Assembly (NCBI RefSeq): GCF_011777495.1
Contig: NZ_JAATJS010000008.1
Coordinates: forward strand, 61,003 to 125,002
Origin: Microvirga terricola
GTDB taxonomy: Bacteria > Pseudomonadota > Alphaproteobacteria > Rhizobiales > Beijerinckiaceae
Length of the DNA stretch: 64,000 nt
Reading direction: 5' to 3'
A program made the position numbers and the translations under genes. Every line of letters begins with the position of its first letter. The stretch's first letter is position 1. Below, piece by piece: positions 41,037-50,442 of this stretch. The notes beneath the pieces were generated by a model. It worked only from the letters and a program-made list of their open reading frames with translations. It had not been told where the DNA came from and made no database searches.

Positions 41037-41705
41037 ATGTACATCGTCGTCGATGAGCGACAGATGGTGACGGCGGGATACGTCGCCAGTTTCGACCGGG
41101 AGGGCGTTTCCTCCCTCGGGCTGTTCTCGGGTGAGTTCAAGGACTGGCTTGGAGCCGCCTCCAATTCCGATCTTGAAGCCGTGCAGGGCTTCCTCCTCGG
41201 CGATTTCCAGGACCGCATGACCTGCGCCGACGTCATCCGGCGCCATTCCCGCGCTCCGATCATCGCCTTGAGCGAAGTTCGGTCCCTCGAACAGACCCTC
41301 GAACTGCTGGCCGCCAACATCGACGATGTGGTGCGCAAGCCCGTCCATGTGCGCGAGATCCTCGCCCGCTCCGAAGCCATCTGGCGGCGCATGAGCGGCG
41401 CCCCGACATCCGAGCGGCCTGAGCGCCTCAAGGTCTATTTCGATGGCCGCGATCCCGAGATCGATGGCGAGAGCCTGGTTCTGCCGCGGCGCGAGCGCCA
41501 CATCCTCGAATATCTCGTTCGCAACCGCGGCCGCCGCCTGACCAAGACGCAGATCTTCAACGCCATCTACGGCATCTACAGCAACGATGTCGAGGAGAGC
41601 GTCATCGAGGGCCATGTCAGCAAGCTGCGCAAGAAGCTCAGACAGCGTCTCGGCTACGATCCCATCGAAGCCAAAAGATACATCGGATATATTTTCGTCG
41701 GATAA
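41037..41705 (+). CDS. ftcR: Flagellar transcriptional regulator FtcR (OmpR-like)
   Basis: 222 aa, closely similar in pattern to Brucella FtcR and related to Rem of Sinorhizobium. N-terminal receiver-like domain (about 1-115) has the acidic start VVDERQMVTAGY and VVRKPVHVREILAR, but the usual phosphorylated aspartate strand reads AVQGFLLGD, so it is probably not phosphorylated normally. The C-terminal winged helix (about 125-220: LPRRERHILEYLVRNRGRRL, SKLRKKLRQRLGYDP) binds DNA. It switches on flagellar genes, and it precedes the flagellar cluster here. Its third codon positions are richer in G and C than those of its neighbours. Confidence 0.95.
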   Translation: MYIVVDERQMVTAGYVASFDREGVSSLGLFSGEFKDWLGAASNSDLEAVQGFLLGDFQDRMTCADVIRRHSRAPIIALSEVRSLEQTLELLAANIDDVVRKPVHVREILARSEAIWRRMSGAPTSERPERLKVYFDGRDPEIDGESLVLPRRERHILEYLVRNRGRRLTKTQIFNAIYGIYSNDVEESVIEGHVSKLRKKLRQRLGYDPIEAKRYIGYIFVG

Positions 41706-41820
41706 ACTCAGCGTACCAGTGGCGAGATGACATGTCTCTGCGGCGCACAGCATAAGGCGCGCCCTCACGAATTGCTTTTCATTCGACATTTTTGATGAGT
41801 TTCGGAGTCTTCCCACTTCC

Positions 41821-44580
41821 ATGATGCGCGTACGGTCGATCGCCCCCGTCACAGTCCAGTATGCAAGCGACTCGCTGCCTGGGCAGGCCGAGGGAATGCA
41901 TATCGTTGCCCACAAGAACCGGTGGTCTCGCGTCACTCTGAAATTTGACGATATCGAACCCGGCACCTGGTGCGAATTCAGCTTCGAGATCAGCTGGCAT
42001 CCGGATGAGCAGGCGCGCGCCGCTCACGACTTTGCTGCTGTAGGCGTTTCATTTCTCGCAGGCGATGGATCGGACCTCGACTTCGGTCATGTCCCAGGGC
42101 TAACGCGGTCTCAGATCGACCCACATAGCGATTATGTTCTCGGGCCCGTCTATCTCGAAGAGAATCCCGGTCACGTTGGGGCACACAAAGTTCGGTTCTG
42201 TTTTTTGGCTCCTGCCCCAACGCGGCAGATCCTTATCTCGGTCCGTAGCTGGCGCAACACGCACCCCTTCCAAATTGCTCGCACAACACTGCGACAATTC
42301 ATTCATGCGGATCTGACAGCCTCCAGTGGTGAGGGGGAGCCAGGATCTCACGGGGATCTCACACAGCCTCTGCGATCTCCTCACAACCACAAACAATTAC
42401 TGTCGGATCCCGTCTGGTTCCGCTATGCCCTCGTCCAGGGCAGGCCCCTGTCGGTTCGCGGGCAGATACTCGCACCGGATGGGTCGCAAGATGGCGCTTT
42501 GGTGCGGATCATATTTCGAGATTCCCAGGACGAGATCATTGCGCCGCCCTACCCTGGCATCGCTATGATTCCTGCGCTCGGCGCATTCATCAATATTCCC
42601 GCCAGTACCCGCGCCCGGCGGTTCACGTTGGATCTTTCTCCTCCGGCACAGGCAGTCTCCGTCGAACTGGGGTTCCAGGCAAAGCGCAATGACGCGCCCG
42701 TCAATTTGATTGTCCCGCTCGAAGTATCGACCGCCGACGATATTCTACGAGAGGCCATATCCGAAGAGACGCAGGATGCGGCACAGTTCCTTGAACGCCT
42801 CGCCGCAAAGCTGGATCTCGTTAGAGAACCAAACGCTAGCGTTGATCTGAAGGCGCTTCTGGACGAGGAAGCGCCAGGCCCGCTTCTTCTCGTAACGCAA
42901 CGCCGGCTCCGAGCACTGCAGCGAGGAGACCGCCGCCAAGTTTCATTGAATCGGTTACAGCTCAGCGCGTTCTCTCCTTGGCGCATTCCTGAGGATCTCA
43001 CTTGGAGTGAAGACCCATTCCATTCGCTGGCATGGCGGCTGGAATTTCAGTCCCTGTCTTGGCTCCTTGACCTCACGGTCGGGGCGAATCCGAAAGACTT
43101 AGCTCATGCGCTGCAATTGGCTCTTTCATGGTCACGGAGTAATTCTTCGGGCGAGCTCGCGGATAGCATAAGTGCCCATCCGCTGCCTCTGGCTGCGCGC
43201 GCCGAGGCGTTCCTCGAACTTCTTTCAATAAGCCTGAGAGCCGAAGCGAAGGTTACTTCCTCGACCCGTCTCGCCCTCGTTGGAGAAGTTGTGCGGCATT
43301 GCTTCGCCCTGGCACAAATTCTCAGCCAGAACATTTTCTCGCATTCGATCTATCAAATTCACGTCGCAAGCGCTCTTCTCGCGCTCGCACACGCGCTACG
43401 GCGTTTTCCGCTGTCGAGCCACTGGGCTTCTGTCGCGCTGTCTCACCTGAATGACGGATTTGATGAACTGTTAGATCCGGATGGCACTCTGAATGAGCCA
43501 TCGCAGCATTATCGGCTGGAGATCATCTCGCTGGGCCTCATCCTGACAACCATTCTCGAGGAGATTCCCGAGGCAAAGAACTTCGTTCGCTCTCTTGCGC
43601 CCAGGCTGAAGGCAGCTCTGCTGAATGCAATCATCCTCGCCGACCCCGCGGGCATGCTGCCTCCATTTGGTGATACGCCATCCGGCCTCCATCACGCATC
43701 CTGGCTTAATCGGCTTATCGCATCTTATGGGCAGTCAGTCAGCTCCGACCGCCGCATTAAGGCTGCGCTCTCCTATCCACGCGGCGCTAAGGTACTTGCT
43801 CTCCCCTCCACGGGCGCCATTGTTGCACGGCACTATGAGCCCGGCGCGGAGTGGGGACATTTCTGCGCCAACATCCCGCAACAAGGCGCATGTCACGGGC
43901 ACAATGACTGTACCTCGTTCGTTTACTCTTCCGCCGGTGTCCGGTGGATCACAGACCCGGGTGGTGCGCGCGAGTTCGAAAGCGGCCCTATTCGACAATA
44001 TCTGACGGTGTCGCGGACCCATAACATCGCAATCCCCGACCGGCGGGAGCAAACGGCGGGAGTTGCGTGGATCCGGTCGATCACCAAAGTTGACGGCGCC
44101 AACGTTTTCGAGGTCGCGAGCAACGTCAATGGCCCTGACTATGACCATCGCCGGATCTTCGTGTGCGCCCGCGACTTGGCCGCGATCGCTGTCTTCGATT
44201 CCTTCGAAACCTCCGATCGCCCTCTATCGACGGAAGGTTTTCTCCATTTCGAGCCTGAGGTCGCTGTAACCCTCTTCAATCAGCATTTGATCATGGGTTT
44301 CCGGGACGAGAAGAAGCTTCGGATCGTCCCTCGTGCGGTGACCGGTCGCCTTGCCGGCATCGAGGTCATCCACGGGTCGAACGAACGCCCGTCGTCTGTC
44401 CAGGGCTTCGTCTCGCGTCGCCCGGGGTCGATAGAGGCTGCGGGCGTTCTACGTTATGCCTTTGCGGGACAAGGCCGCGTCTGCGGTGGCGTCGTGATAG
44501 CGACGACCGAGGATAGCCTTAAAACGATCACGGGCATCATCGAAACCGAAAAAGTGGGCGCGCTCCTCAGAGCTCCTTAG
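41821..44580 (+). CDS. Heparinase II/III-like protein
   Basis: 919 aa, no signal peptide. N-terminal beta-sandwich domain(s) (about 20-160 and 195-300), a helical alpha/alpha-toroid (about 390-640: IFSHSIYQIHVASALLALAH, DGTLNEPSQHYRLEIISLGL) and a C-terminal beta domain of the heparinase II/III type (about 655-900: GACHGHNDCTSFVYSSAGVR, WITDPGGAREF, SRTHNIAIPD), where H692 and the toroid Y564/H563 are candidates for catalysis. Probably cuts an acidic polysaccharide. It sits between ftcR and the flagellar genes, convergent with the fliL-like gene, and looks like an insertion; a role in surface-polysaccharide turnover is inferred. Confidence 0.83.
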   Translation: MMRVRSIAPVTVQYASDSLPGQAEGMHIVAHKNRWSRVTLKFDDIEPGTWCEFSFEISWHPDEQARAAHDFAAVGVSFLAGDGSDLDFGHVPGLTRSQIDPHSDYVLGPVYLEENPGHVGAHKVRFCFLAPAPTRQILISVRSWRNTHPFQIARTTLRQFIHADLTASSGEGEPGSHGDLTQPLRSPHNHKQLLSDPVWFRYALVQGRPLSVRGQILAPDGSQDGALVRIIFRDSQDEIIAPPYPGIAMIPALGAFINIPASTRARRFTLDLSPPAQAVSVELGFQAKRNDAPVNLIVPLEVSTADDILREAISEETQDAAQFLERLAAKLDLVREPNASVDLKALLDEEAPGPLLLVTQRRLRALQRGDRRQVSLNRLQLSAFSPWRIPEDLTWSEDPFHSLAWRLEFQSLSWLLDLTVGANPKDLAHALQLALSWSRSNSSGELADSISAHPLPLAARAEAFLELLSISLRAEAKVTSSTRLALVGEVVRHCFALAQILSQNIFSHSIYQIHVASALLALAHALRRFPLSSHWASVALSHLNDGFDELLDPDGTLNEPSQHYRLEIISLGLILTTILEEIPEAKNFVRSLAPRLKAALLNAIILADPAGMLPPFGDTPSGLHHASWLNRLIASYGQSVSSDRRIKAALSYPRGAKVLALPSTGAIVARHYEPGAEWGHFCANIPQQGACHGHNDCTSFVYSSAGVRWITDPGGAREFESGPIRQYLTVSRTHNIAIPDRREQTAGVAWIRSITKVDGANVFEVASNVNGPDYDHRRIFVCARDLAAIAVFDSFETSDRPLSTEGFLHFEPEVAVTLFNQHLIMGFRDEKKLRIVPRAVTGRLAGIEVIHGSNERPSSVQGFVSRRPGSIEAAGVLRYAFAGQGRVCGGVVIATTEDSLKTITGIIETEKVGALLRAP

Positions 44581-44602
44581 AGGCAGCTAGGCTGATTATC
44601 GG

Positions 44603-45052
44603 CTATGATCGAATGTCTTCTTTGCCGACAAAGTTGAAATTCTCGATGAGAACGTCTTTGACGATGTCGGCTCCCAACCGCTCATTGACGCTAACTCTAA
44701 TGTTCTTCAAGAGCGCCGAAACGTCATACTTCGACAACTTCCTAAAATCTAACTTCTCGTCAGTGTAAATCTGCCGAAAAGTCTCGTCGATGATGAACGT
44801 GTTCGGCGGAACGGGGAGACTACGGAGTGTCTTGGCGTCAGCTGTGAAAACGAGGTTGGCTACTACGTACCCCTGCACCGCCCCTTCTGCTATGATGGGA
44901 ACGTTGATGACGCGCACCTTCTGGTACTCGAGGCCTTCGAGATACTCTTCCTTTTTCGCGAATTTGACCCCTGTGCCCCAATAGACAGCGGCATAGCAGG
45001 ATATCAGCGTGATGGCGCAGATCCAAAACCCGGTGACCAGAATTCTCGCCAT
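44603..45052 (-). CDS. FliL-like membrane-anchored protein
   Basis: 149 aa. Membrane segment at about 5-24, then a periplasmic domain. The end (SALLKNIRVSVNERLGADIV followed by KDVLIENFNFV) matches the pattern of FliL C-termini (helix, N-x-x-L, then a strand x-V-x-F-x-x-F-V), and EYLEGLEYQKVRVINVPI plus VQGYVVANLVFTADAK look like the strands of that fold. FliL-type proteins associate with the stator. The resemblance is moderate, so I do not assign the symbol. Last gene of the long flagellar run, 12 bases after the FlgN-like gene. Confidence 0.65.
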   Translation of the reverse strand: MARILVTGFWICAITLISCYAAVYWGTGVKFAKKEEYLEGLEYQKVRVINVPIIAEGAVQGYVVANLVFTADAKTLRSLPVPPNTFIIDETFRQIYTDEKLDFRKLSKYDVSALLKNIRVSVNERLGADIVKDVLIENFNFVGKEDIRS

Positions 45053-45064
45053 CCCGTCTTAACC

Positions 45065-45394
45065 TCATGCGTAGGCGTTGGCCGAGTAAGTGCCGTCCGA
45101 TTCAGCATTCTTGATCGCGCTGGCGATGATTTCGGCCACCTCCCGAACCGCCCGAAGATGCATTCCGATAGCAGAATGATTCCGCTCGAGCTTCGTCCGC
45201 AATTGCGCCAACCGCGCAGCGGTACTTTCGTCGAGCGTCGTGCCCTCGACTGTGCGCGCCAGTCGACTTAATTCCAAGAGACTTTGGCTCTTGCGCCGAT
45301 TGAAATCTTCCTGATCCATCGGGCCACGTGAGAGCAATGCAACTGTCTCCGCCTCGATTATCTCTTCAAGGCGTTCAATAGATTGAATGATCAT
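45065..45394 (-). CDS. Small coiled-coil flagellar protein, possibly FlgN-like chaperone
   Basis: 109 aa, almost all helix: IQSIERLEEIIEAETVALLS, RKSQSLLELSRLARTVEGTT, ARLAQLRTKLERNHSAIGMH and REVAEIIASAIKNAESD. Length and pattern fit FlgN, the export chaperone of FlgK and FlgL, whose genes lie upstream in the same run. Evidence is only shape and position. The ATG before IIQSIERL was taken; a 66-codon longer frame reads back into the rod-binding gene. 38 bases after the rod-binding protein gene. Confidence 0.6.
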   Translation of the reverse strand: MIIQSIERLEEIIEAETVALLSRGPMDQEDFNRRKSQSLLELSRLARTVEGTTLDESTAARLAQLRTKLERNHSAIGMHLRAVREVAEIIASAIKNAESDGTYSANAYA

Positions 45395-45432
45395 GTTTAT
45401 CTCGTGGTCCGTTTGATAAGCGGGAGAAAGGC

Positions 45433-45930
45433 CTATAGGTCGCCGACAGAATCCGGACGCTCGGACCGAGGAAGCGGCGCATCCGACTGGGGACCCGTTG
45501 AGGGATGTGCCGCGAACACCTTCTTCGCGATCCCGATTCCACCCGCCTTTGCGATCTGCGCGCCGATCTGCTCCGCCATCATGGATTTCCACACACTTCC
45601 CGCGGTGCCCTTGCCAAACACGTTCTCCGAATCTTTCGGCAACATGCTCTCGATGAAGCTTTGCAGAATGAAGGCCTCGAACTTCTGGTACGCTTCAAGC
45701 GGTTTTCCGGCGGAACCGGCCGCATCGCTTCGAATGACGTTGCGGGCCGAATATAAGTCCATTCTTAACGGAGCGGTCGAGCGCATGGCCGCTCCATCCA
45801 GAACGCTTCCGAAATCAGTGTCCTCTGCTCGGGAAGCCTCCGAAAGCCTGCTTGCAGCAGCCTGATATCTCGTCGGATTGGCGGCGAGCGCCACCTCCTG
45901 AATGATATCGGATGGCAGATTGATTCCCAT
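45433..45930 (-). CDS. Rod-binding protein (FlgJ N-terminal domain type)
   Basis: 165 aa. The FlgJ rod-binding motif is at about 80-135: KFEAFILQSFIESMLPKDSE, FGKGTAGSVWKSMMAEQIGA, IAKAGGIGIAKK. There is no muramidase domain, as usual outside enterics, so a separate enzyme must open the wall. It caps the growing rod. The ATG has GGAAG six bases upstream; ten residues longer is possible but has no ribosome site. The tail is proline- and serine-rich. Confidence 0.88.
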   Translation of the reverse strand: MGINLPSDIIQEVALAANPTRYQAAASRLSEASRAEDTDFGSVLDGAAMRSTAPLRMDLYSARNVIRSDAAGSAGKPLEAYQKFEAFILQSFIESMLPKDSENVFGKGTAGSVWKSMMAEQIGAQIAKAGGIGIAKKVFAAHPSTGPQSDAPLPRSERPDSVGDL

Positions 45931-45974
45931 GGATAGCTTCCGCGATCCCCTGTTTACCATTCACCGGATAGCAC

Positions 45975-46379
45975 TCAGAGCTTACGGGAGGCTTGCGCGC
46001 GCGAAGCGAGCCCGTCCAGCAGCCGGAGCAAGCTGTCCTTCTCGGCCGCCCGCTGACTTTCAAGGGAAAGCGCATCGCTGAAGCGCTCCATCCTTTTTGC
46101 CTGCATGGCGCGATCGCGGGTGACCTTAATCTGCGCTGTCTCGGCCTGCCGCAATTGGTCTTCTTCTCTCGCGAGATTGTTAAGACGGCGAGCGGTCGGC
46201 TCGACGAACAGGCCATGCAACGGGTCCTCATTATTCAGCGCCTCAATTAGCACGACTTGAGCACCTTGGAGATCCGTTATCTGGCGCTGAAGCACCGCGA
46301 GCTTCCACTCCGAAATCCTGTGCAGTTGCTCCTGCACTTTCCGCAAGCGCTCAACTTTCTCAAGGTGCTGCTTAGGCAT
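45975..46379 (-). CDS. FliJ-like coiled-coil protein
   Basis: 134 aa, continuous helix with heptad character: LEKVERLRKVQEQLHRISEW, LAVLQRQITDLQGAQ, REEDQLRQAETAQIKVTRDR, QAKRMERFSDALSLESQRAA. FliJ proteins are about this long, form an antiparallel coiled coil, bind the FliI ATPase and shuttle chaperones. No other fliJ candidate is in the window. Directly after fliR (six bases). The name is a guess from shape and neighbourhood. Confidence 0.6.
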   Translation of the reverse strand: MPKQHLEKVERLRKVQEQLHRISEWKLAVLQRQITDLQGAQVVLIEALNNEDPLHGLFVEPTARRLNNLAREEDQLRQAETAQIKVTRDRAMQAKRMERFSDALSLESQRAAEKDSLLRLLDGLASRAQASRKL

Positions 46380-46385
46380 AACTTT

Positions 46386-47141
46386 TCAACCCTGAGCCAC
46401 CCAGGCTACAAACCCGGCCATGAAGAGTGACATGAAATCTTTCAGCAAAAAATAGATCATGAATAGCCCCCCGATCAGCACAAACGGCGTCGAGAGGAAG
46501 TAGACCGGGATGAGAGGCGTTAGCTTATTTGCAATCCCGACTGCAAGATTGACGATGACCGAGTACACAATGAACGGACTGCTGATCTGCAGCGTCAGCA
46601 GAAACGCGGCGGAAATTTGGTCTGTCAGCTGTATCAAGGAGACTTGGGCGCCAAAGCCTTGCCCTAGCGGGATTCTGGAGTATGAAACCAGGAGCCCGCG
46701 GAAAATCTCCCATTGCAAATCGGAGAGAAAGAACAGGACGGTCGCGACCATCATCACAAGCGACCCGATTGCCGGCATTGACTCCGCTTCGTCGATGGAG
46801 GTTCCTGGGATGCTGCCGAACCCAATCGCCATGGCAATCGCCGTCATCATCGTCTGCAGCGCCATAAAATAGACCCGACCGAGCAGGCCGATCAAAAGTC
46901 CGGTCACGGTCTCAGACGCGATAAGGCCGAAGATCACAAAGTCACTCTGATTCTCAAGGCTCCCGGAGACCTTGCCAACGATCAGAGGCGATAGCGCGAG
47001 CGTAACCGCCAGCGCAATAAAGAGCCTCACCTGGGGTGGCATGCGTGCGCTAGACAGTCCGGGCACGATCAGAATGCATCCGCCGACCCGGCAGAAGATC
47101 AGAAAAACAGCAATCAATGTTGCAGGCGTGATGTTCGTCAC
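46386..47141 (-). CDS. fliR: Flagellar export apparatus protein FliR
   Basis: 251 aa with about six membrane segments. FliR pattern: [20 protein letters not shown] at the start, [54 protein letters not shown] and [20 protein letters not shown]. Part of the FliPQR gate. The start is a GTG whose last two bases with the next A make the flhA stop (GTGA overlap), with CGGGA eight bases before; the longer frame upstream lies in flhA and is rejected. Confidence 0.96.
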   Translation of the reverse strand: MTNITPATLIAVFLIFCRVGGCILIVPGLSSARMPPQVRLFIALAVTLALSPLIVGKVSGSLENQSDFVIFGLIASETVTGLLIGLLGRVYFMALQTMMTAIAMAIGFGSIPGTSIDEAESMPAIGSLVMMVATVLFFLSDLQWEIFRGLLVSYSRIPLGQGFGAQVSLIQLTDQISAAFLLTLQISSPFIVYSVIVNLAVGIANKLTPLIPVYFLSTPFVLIGGLFMIYFLLKDFMSLFMAGFVAWVAQG

Positions 47142-49219
47142 GAAACGGTCCCGAGGGACTTGATTTCGACGCCGCGCGCGATCTCCAGATGCGACAGAAC
47201 CGGCAGAGTCGAGAATAGCCGCTCGATGATCATTCTGACATAGGGGCGCGCATCGGGGGCCGTAACAAGCGCGAAGGTATGCGCTTCTTTCATTTTCTGC
47301 TTGATCGCTTCGGATGCCTCTGTTCCGAATTGCTCGACGAGGCGAGGGTCGATGTCGAACTCGATGACCTCGCCCTTGGCATCGCGTTTTAGGCTTTGAT
47401 GAAAGGCCAAATCCCACCGATTGCCGAGGCGCAGCACATTCAGCACCCCATCTTCAGCGAGATCCCCACAGATCTGCTGTGCAATGCGCATCCTGACGTG
47501 CTCGACGACCTGTTCCGAACGCCGGGCATGCGGCGCGATTTCGGCAATGGCCTCCAGAATGAGATGCAGATTGCGGATGGACACTCTTTCCGCGAGAAGA
47601 AGCTTCAGAACGGCTTGCAGGCCGGAGTAGGAAATCTGAGAGGGGCATATATCGTCAATGAGCCGCTTATATTCCGGATCAAGCCTGTCCAGCAGCGCGC
47701 GCATATCCTTGTAGGATAGAAGGTGCGGAAGATTGTTCCGGATGACTTCGCTCAGATGCGTCAGCAGGACCGAATTGCTATCGACCGGATTGAATCCGCC
47801 ACGCTTAACTTCACTGACATAGGCATCGGAGATCCACATGGCTTTCATGCCAAAGGCCGGTTCCCGGACCTCGTCGCCGGGAACGTCCGGCGTGGGTCCG
47901 TCTCCAAGGATAACCAGAAGTTCGCCAGGCCGCGTTTCCTGCGATGCGACGACCGTACCATGGATTTTGATCTGGTAGCTCTTGGGCGCGATGTTGAGGC
48001 TGTCGGAGAGCTTGATATCCGGAACAACGAAACCGTATTGCTGCGCGAACTTCCGGCGCATCTTGCTCACACGATGGGCCAGATCGCCGTGCGAGCTTAG
48101 GAGTTGCACAGCGAGATGCTTGCCAAGGCAGAGTTCGATCTCCGCCGTTTTGAGAGACTCTTTAACCGAGTCGCGCGCCTCGGTCCGGTTCTTTTCTTCT
48201 TCGGCCGCCGCCTTGGCACTGGCCGCAGCCTTCTGCTCAGCCAATCGACGCGGTATCGTATAGGCGACGAATGCTAGCAGCAATCCGAGGGCCGTGAAGG
48301 GCACAAGCGGCAGTCCCGGCACGAGAGCGAAGACAAACATCAGAGCCGCGGCAACGGTCAGAGCGCGTGGGTAGGCGCCAAGCTGACCAAGAACCGCCTG
48401 TTCGGCCGGTCCTCGTGTCCCCCCCTTCGAGACCAGAAGACCGGCCGCGAGCGAGACGACAAGAGCCGGGATTTGAGCGACCAGACCGTCACCGACAGAC
48501 AGCTTGGTGAATACATCGGCAGCCTTTGAAAGAGGCATCCCGTGCCGCGTGACACCGATAATGATACCGCCGAAGATATTGACGGCGATCGTAATCAGGC
48601 TTGCGACGGCCTCCCCGCGCACGAACTTCGAGGCGCCGTCCATAGAGCCGAAGAAGGCGCTCTCCTCCTCCAGCTCCCGCCGGCGTTGCTGGGCCTCCTT
48701 TTCGTCGATCAGGCCAGCGGAAAGATCCGCATCAATGGCCATTTGTTTGCCGGGGATCGCATCCAACGTGAAGCGCGCCCCAACCTCAGCGATGCGGGTC
48801 GCGCCCTTCGTGATGACGAGAAAGTTCACCGTGATCAGAATAATGAAAACAACGAGGCCGATTACGAAGTCGCCGCTCATGACGAACTGCGAGAAACCGT
48901 TGATGACATGGCCTGCTGCGGAGACGCCCTGATGCCCATTGGCCAGGATCAGGCGTGTCGTCGCGATACCAAGCGCCAAACGCAATAGCGTTACGATAAG
49001 AAGTACCGTCGGGAACGAGGAGAATTCCAGCGGCTTCTGAATCCAAAGCGCGACCATCAAGATCAGGACCGACAACGCAATGGAGAGCGCGAGCCCCATG
49101 TCGATCAGGAATGCCGGGATAGGGAGGAACAGGATCGCGAGAATGCAGACGATGCCGCCCGCGAAAGCAATATCTCGGCTTTTGTTGCGCTCTAGGCTTG
49201 CAACCTGGCTAGTCGCCAT
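47138..49219 (-). CDS. flhA: Flagellar export gate protein FlhA
   Basis: 693 aa. Eight membrane segments in the first 330 residues, with the FHIPEP region ([40 protein letters not shown] is split here as [18 protein letters not shown] and [18 protein letters not shown], about 110-160) and [20 protein letters not shown] ([16 protein letters not shown]). The soluble domain (about 350-690) has [20 protein letters not shown] and [20 protein letters not shown]. It guides substrates at the export gate. Separated from fliQ by 110 bases. Confidence 0.97.
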   Translation of the reverse strand: MATSQVASLERNKSRDIAFAGGIVCILAILFLPIPAFLIDMGLALSIALSVLILMVALWIQKPLEFSSFPTVLLIVTLLRLALGIATTRLILANGHQGVSAAGHVINGFSQFVMSGDFVIGLVVFIILITVNFLVITKGATRIAEVGARFTLDAIPGKQMAIDADLSAGLIDEKEAQQRRRELEEESAFFGSMDGASKFVRGEAVASLITIAVNIFGGIIIGVTRHGMPLSKAADVFTKLSVGDGLVAQIPALVVSLAAGLLVSKGGTRGPAEQAVLGQLGAYPRALTVAAALMFVFALVPGLPLVPFTALGLLLAFVAYTIPRRLAEQKAAASAKAAAEEEKNRTEARDSVKESLKTAEIELCLGKHLAVQLLSSHGDLAHRVSKMRRKFAQQYGFVVPDIKLSDSLNIAPKSYQIKIHGTVVASQETRPGELLVILGDGPTPDVPGDEVREPAFGMKAMWISDAYVSEVKRGGFNPVDSNSVLLTHLSEVIRNNLPHLLSYKDMRALLDRLDPEYKRLIDDICPSQISYSGLQAVLKLLLAERVSIRNLHLILEAIAEIAPHARRSEQVVEHVRMRIAQQICGDLAEDGVLNVLRLGNRWDLAFHQSLKRDAKGEVIEFDIDPRLVEQFGTEASEAIKQKMKEAHTFALVTAPDARPYVRMIIERLFSTLPVLSHLEIARGVEIKSLGTVS

Positions 49220-49329
49220 ATGGGCTCAATTCCCTCTTCACGCTCAACCCGAGCTGAATCGGCCATCAAGCTTGCGCGAGCGTCCCCTGCCCGTGAGATC
49301 GGCTGCGGCGCAAGGCTACCCGTGTTGGC

Positions 49330-49596
49330 CTAGAACCCTGTGGTGATCCTGCTATAGACCTGCTCCGTGAAGGTGAAAATCTGTGACCCTACGAACGATC
49401 CGGTCAAAAGGGTCACAAGCAGAATCGCAATGATCTTGGGGATGAATGTCAGCGTGACTTCCTGAATCTGTGTCAGCGCCTGGAGGAGAGCGATGCAGAT
49501 TCCCACCACCATCGCCGCTCCGACCGCCGGACCGGCCGCTATGATGATCGTCCAGATCGCTGTCCGGACGAGTTCTAACGCATCGACCTCATTCAT
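49330..49596 (-). CDS. fliQ: Flagellar export apparatus protein FliQ
   Basis: 88 aa, the usual length, with two membrane helices: AIWTIIIAAGPAVGAAMVVG (about 13-32) and FIPKIIAILLVTLLTGSFVG (about 51-70), joined by the conserved loop LLQALTQIQEVTLTFIPK. FliQ packs with FliP and FliR into the export gate. Two bases after flgD, so cotranscribed. fliP is not in this window. Confidence 0.96.
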   Translation of the reverse strand: MNEVDALELVRTAIWTIIIAAGPAVGAAMVVGICIALLQALTQIQEVTLTFIPKIIAILLVTLLTGSFVGSQIFTFTEQVYSRITTGF

Positions 49597-49598
49597 TG

Positions 49599-50006
49599 TC
49601 AGCTGATCGTAACACCGGGGCCGAGGAGGATTTCATTTCCATTCCCCAGATTGGCCAGTGCCCCGTCATTGGTAATTCGCACGGAGACCACTTTGCCGGT
49701 CGTTGCCCCATCCGCCGAGGTGACGGTGCGCCCAATTACGGCGTCGGCCTGGGTCAACGCAGAGGAGGAGAGTAACGCGTCAAGTTTTGAGTTACCGATC
49801 ATGGTCTGCTCAACTTGGGAAAAGGTCGCTAGTTGAGCCATATAATCGGTCGATTTCATGGGATCCGTCGGATCCTGGTTCTTCATTTGCTCAAGGAGCA
49901 ACTTGAGAAAGGTATTGTAATTGAGGGTTGGGGTTGATGCCGGGGTGGCGGACTTTTTGTTGGACTGCTGGGTTGCATTCGTGGCCGCAATTGAACTGAC
50001 GTCCAT
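49599..50006 (-). CDS. flgD: Flagellar hook capping protein FlgD (short form)
   Basis: 135 aa. The conserved N-terminal region is present: LNYNTFLKLLLEQMKNQDPT, then DPMKSTDYMAQLATFSQVEQ (about 30-75), with a C-terminal part limited to a small beta piece (VIGRTVTSADGATTGKVVSV). Enteric FlgD is about 230 aa; a short form is normal in rhizobia. It caps the hook during growth. 13 bases after flbT. Confidence 0.93.
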   Translation of the reverse strand: MDVSSIAATNATQQSNKKSATPASTPTLNYNTFLKLLLEQMKNQDPTDPMKSTDYMAQLATFSQVEQTMIGNSKLDALLSSSALTQADAVIGRTVTSADGATTGKVVSVRITNDGALANLGNGNEILLGPGVTIS

Positions 50007-50019
50007 TTCTGATTCCTCG

Positions 50020-50442
50020 CTATGCTGCCTGAATTGGCTTAGCTTCGGGCTCGCCCGGGAGAATGGCGCTCTCCATCACAAACAACCCCCGAATGATCTT
50101 GAGGGCATCAAAGGCACGACCAGCGTCGATCATTTCTGCTGCGTGCTTCAGCCCGTTTATGATCTCACGATGTGTAAAGAGCTTTTGGGTTTCCCGATGA
50201 AGGTCCTCATAAACCGATTTCGCTTTTTCGGAATTACTCGGATCAATCAGAAGGGCCTGAGCGACGAAGTACAGCTGTCGCAAGGGCGTCGTCGCGTCCT
50301 CGACTTGAAGCACATGATTTTCGAGTAGAAATGTGGCGTCGTTCAAGAGCTCGATCGACACCTTCCGGTCGACCCTGAGAACGGCGCCATTAATGAAGAT
50401 TCGTTCGCCCGCCTTGAGCGACAGATGCATGGATTTGCTCAT
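50020..50442 (-). CDS. flbT: Flagellin synthesis repressor FlbT
   Basis: 140 aa. LSLKAGERIFINGAVLRVDR at the start and LLENHVLQVEDATTPLRQLY and KIIRGLFVMESAILPGEPEA are characteristic. FlbT acts after transcription, binding flagellin mRNA leader and destabilising it until the hook is complete (known in Caulobacter). Its ATG overlaps the flaF stop by four bases; the pair FlaF-FlbT works together. Confidence 0.96.
   Translation of the reverse strand: MSKSMHLSLKAGERIFINGAVLRVDRKVSIELLNDATFLLENHVLQVEDATTPLRQLYFVAQALLIDPSNSEKAKSVYEDLHRETQKLFTHREIINGLKHAAEMIDAGRAFDALKIIRGLFVMESAILPGEPEAKPIQAA

Noticed and set aside
40989..41966. 325-codon minus-strand open frame over ftcR
   Set aside because: Antisense of the GC-rich ftcR gene; composition (repeated A, D, L) is a mirror of its codons and has no domain.
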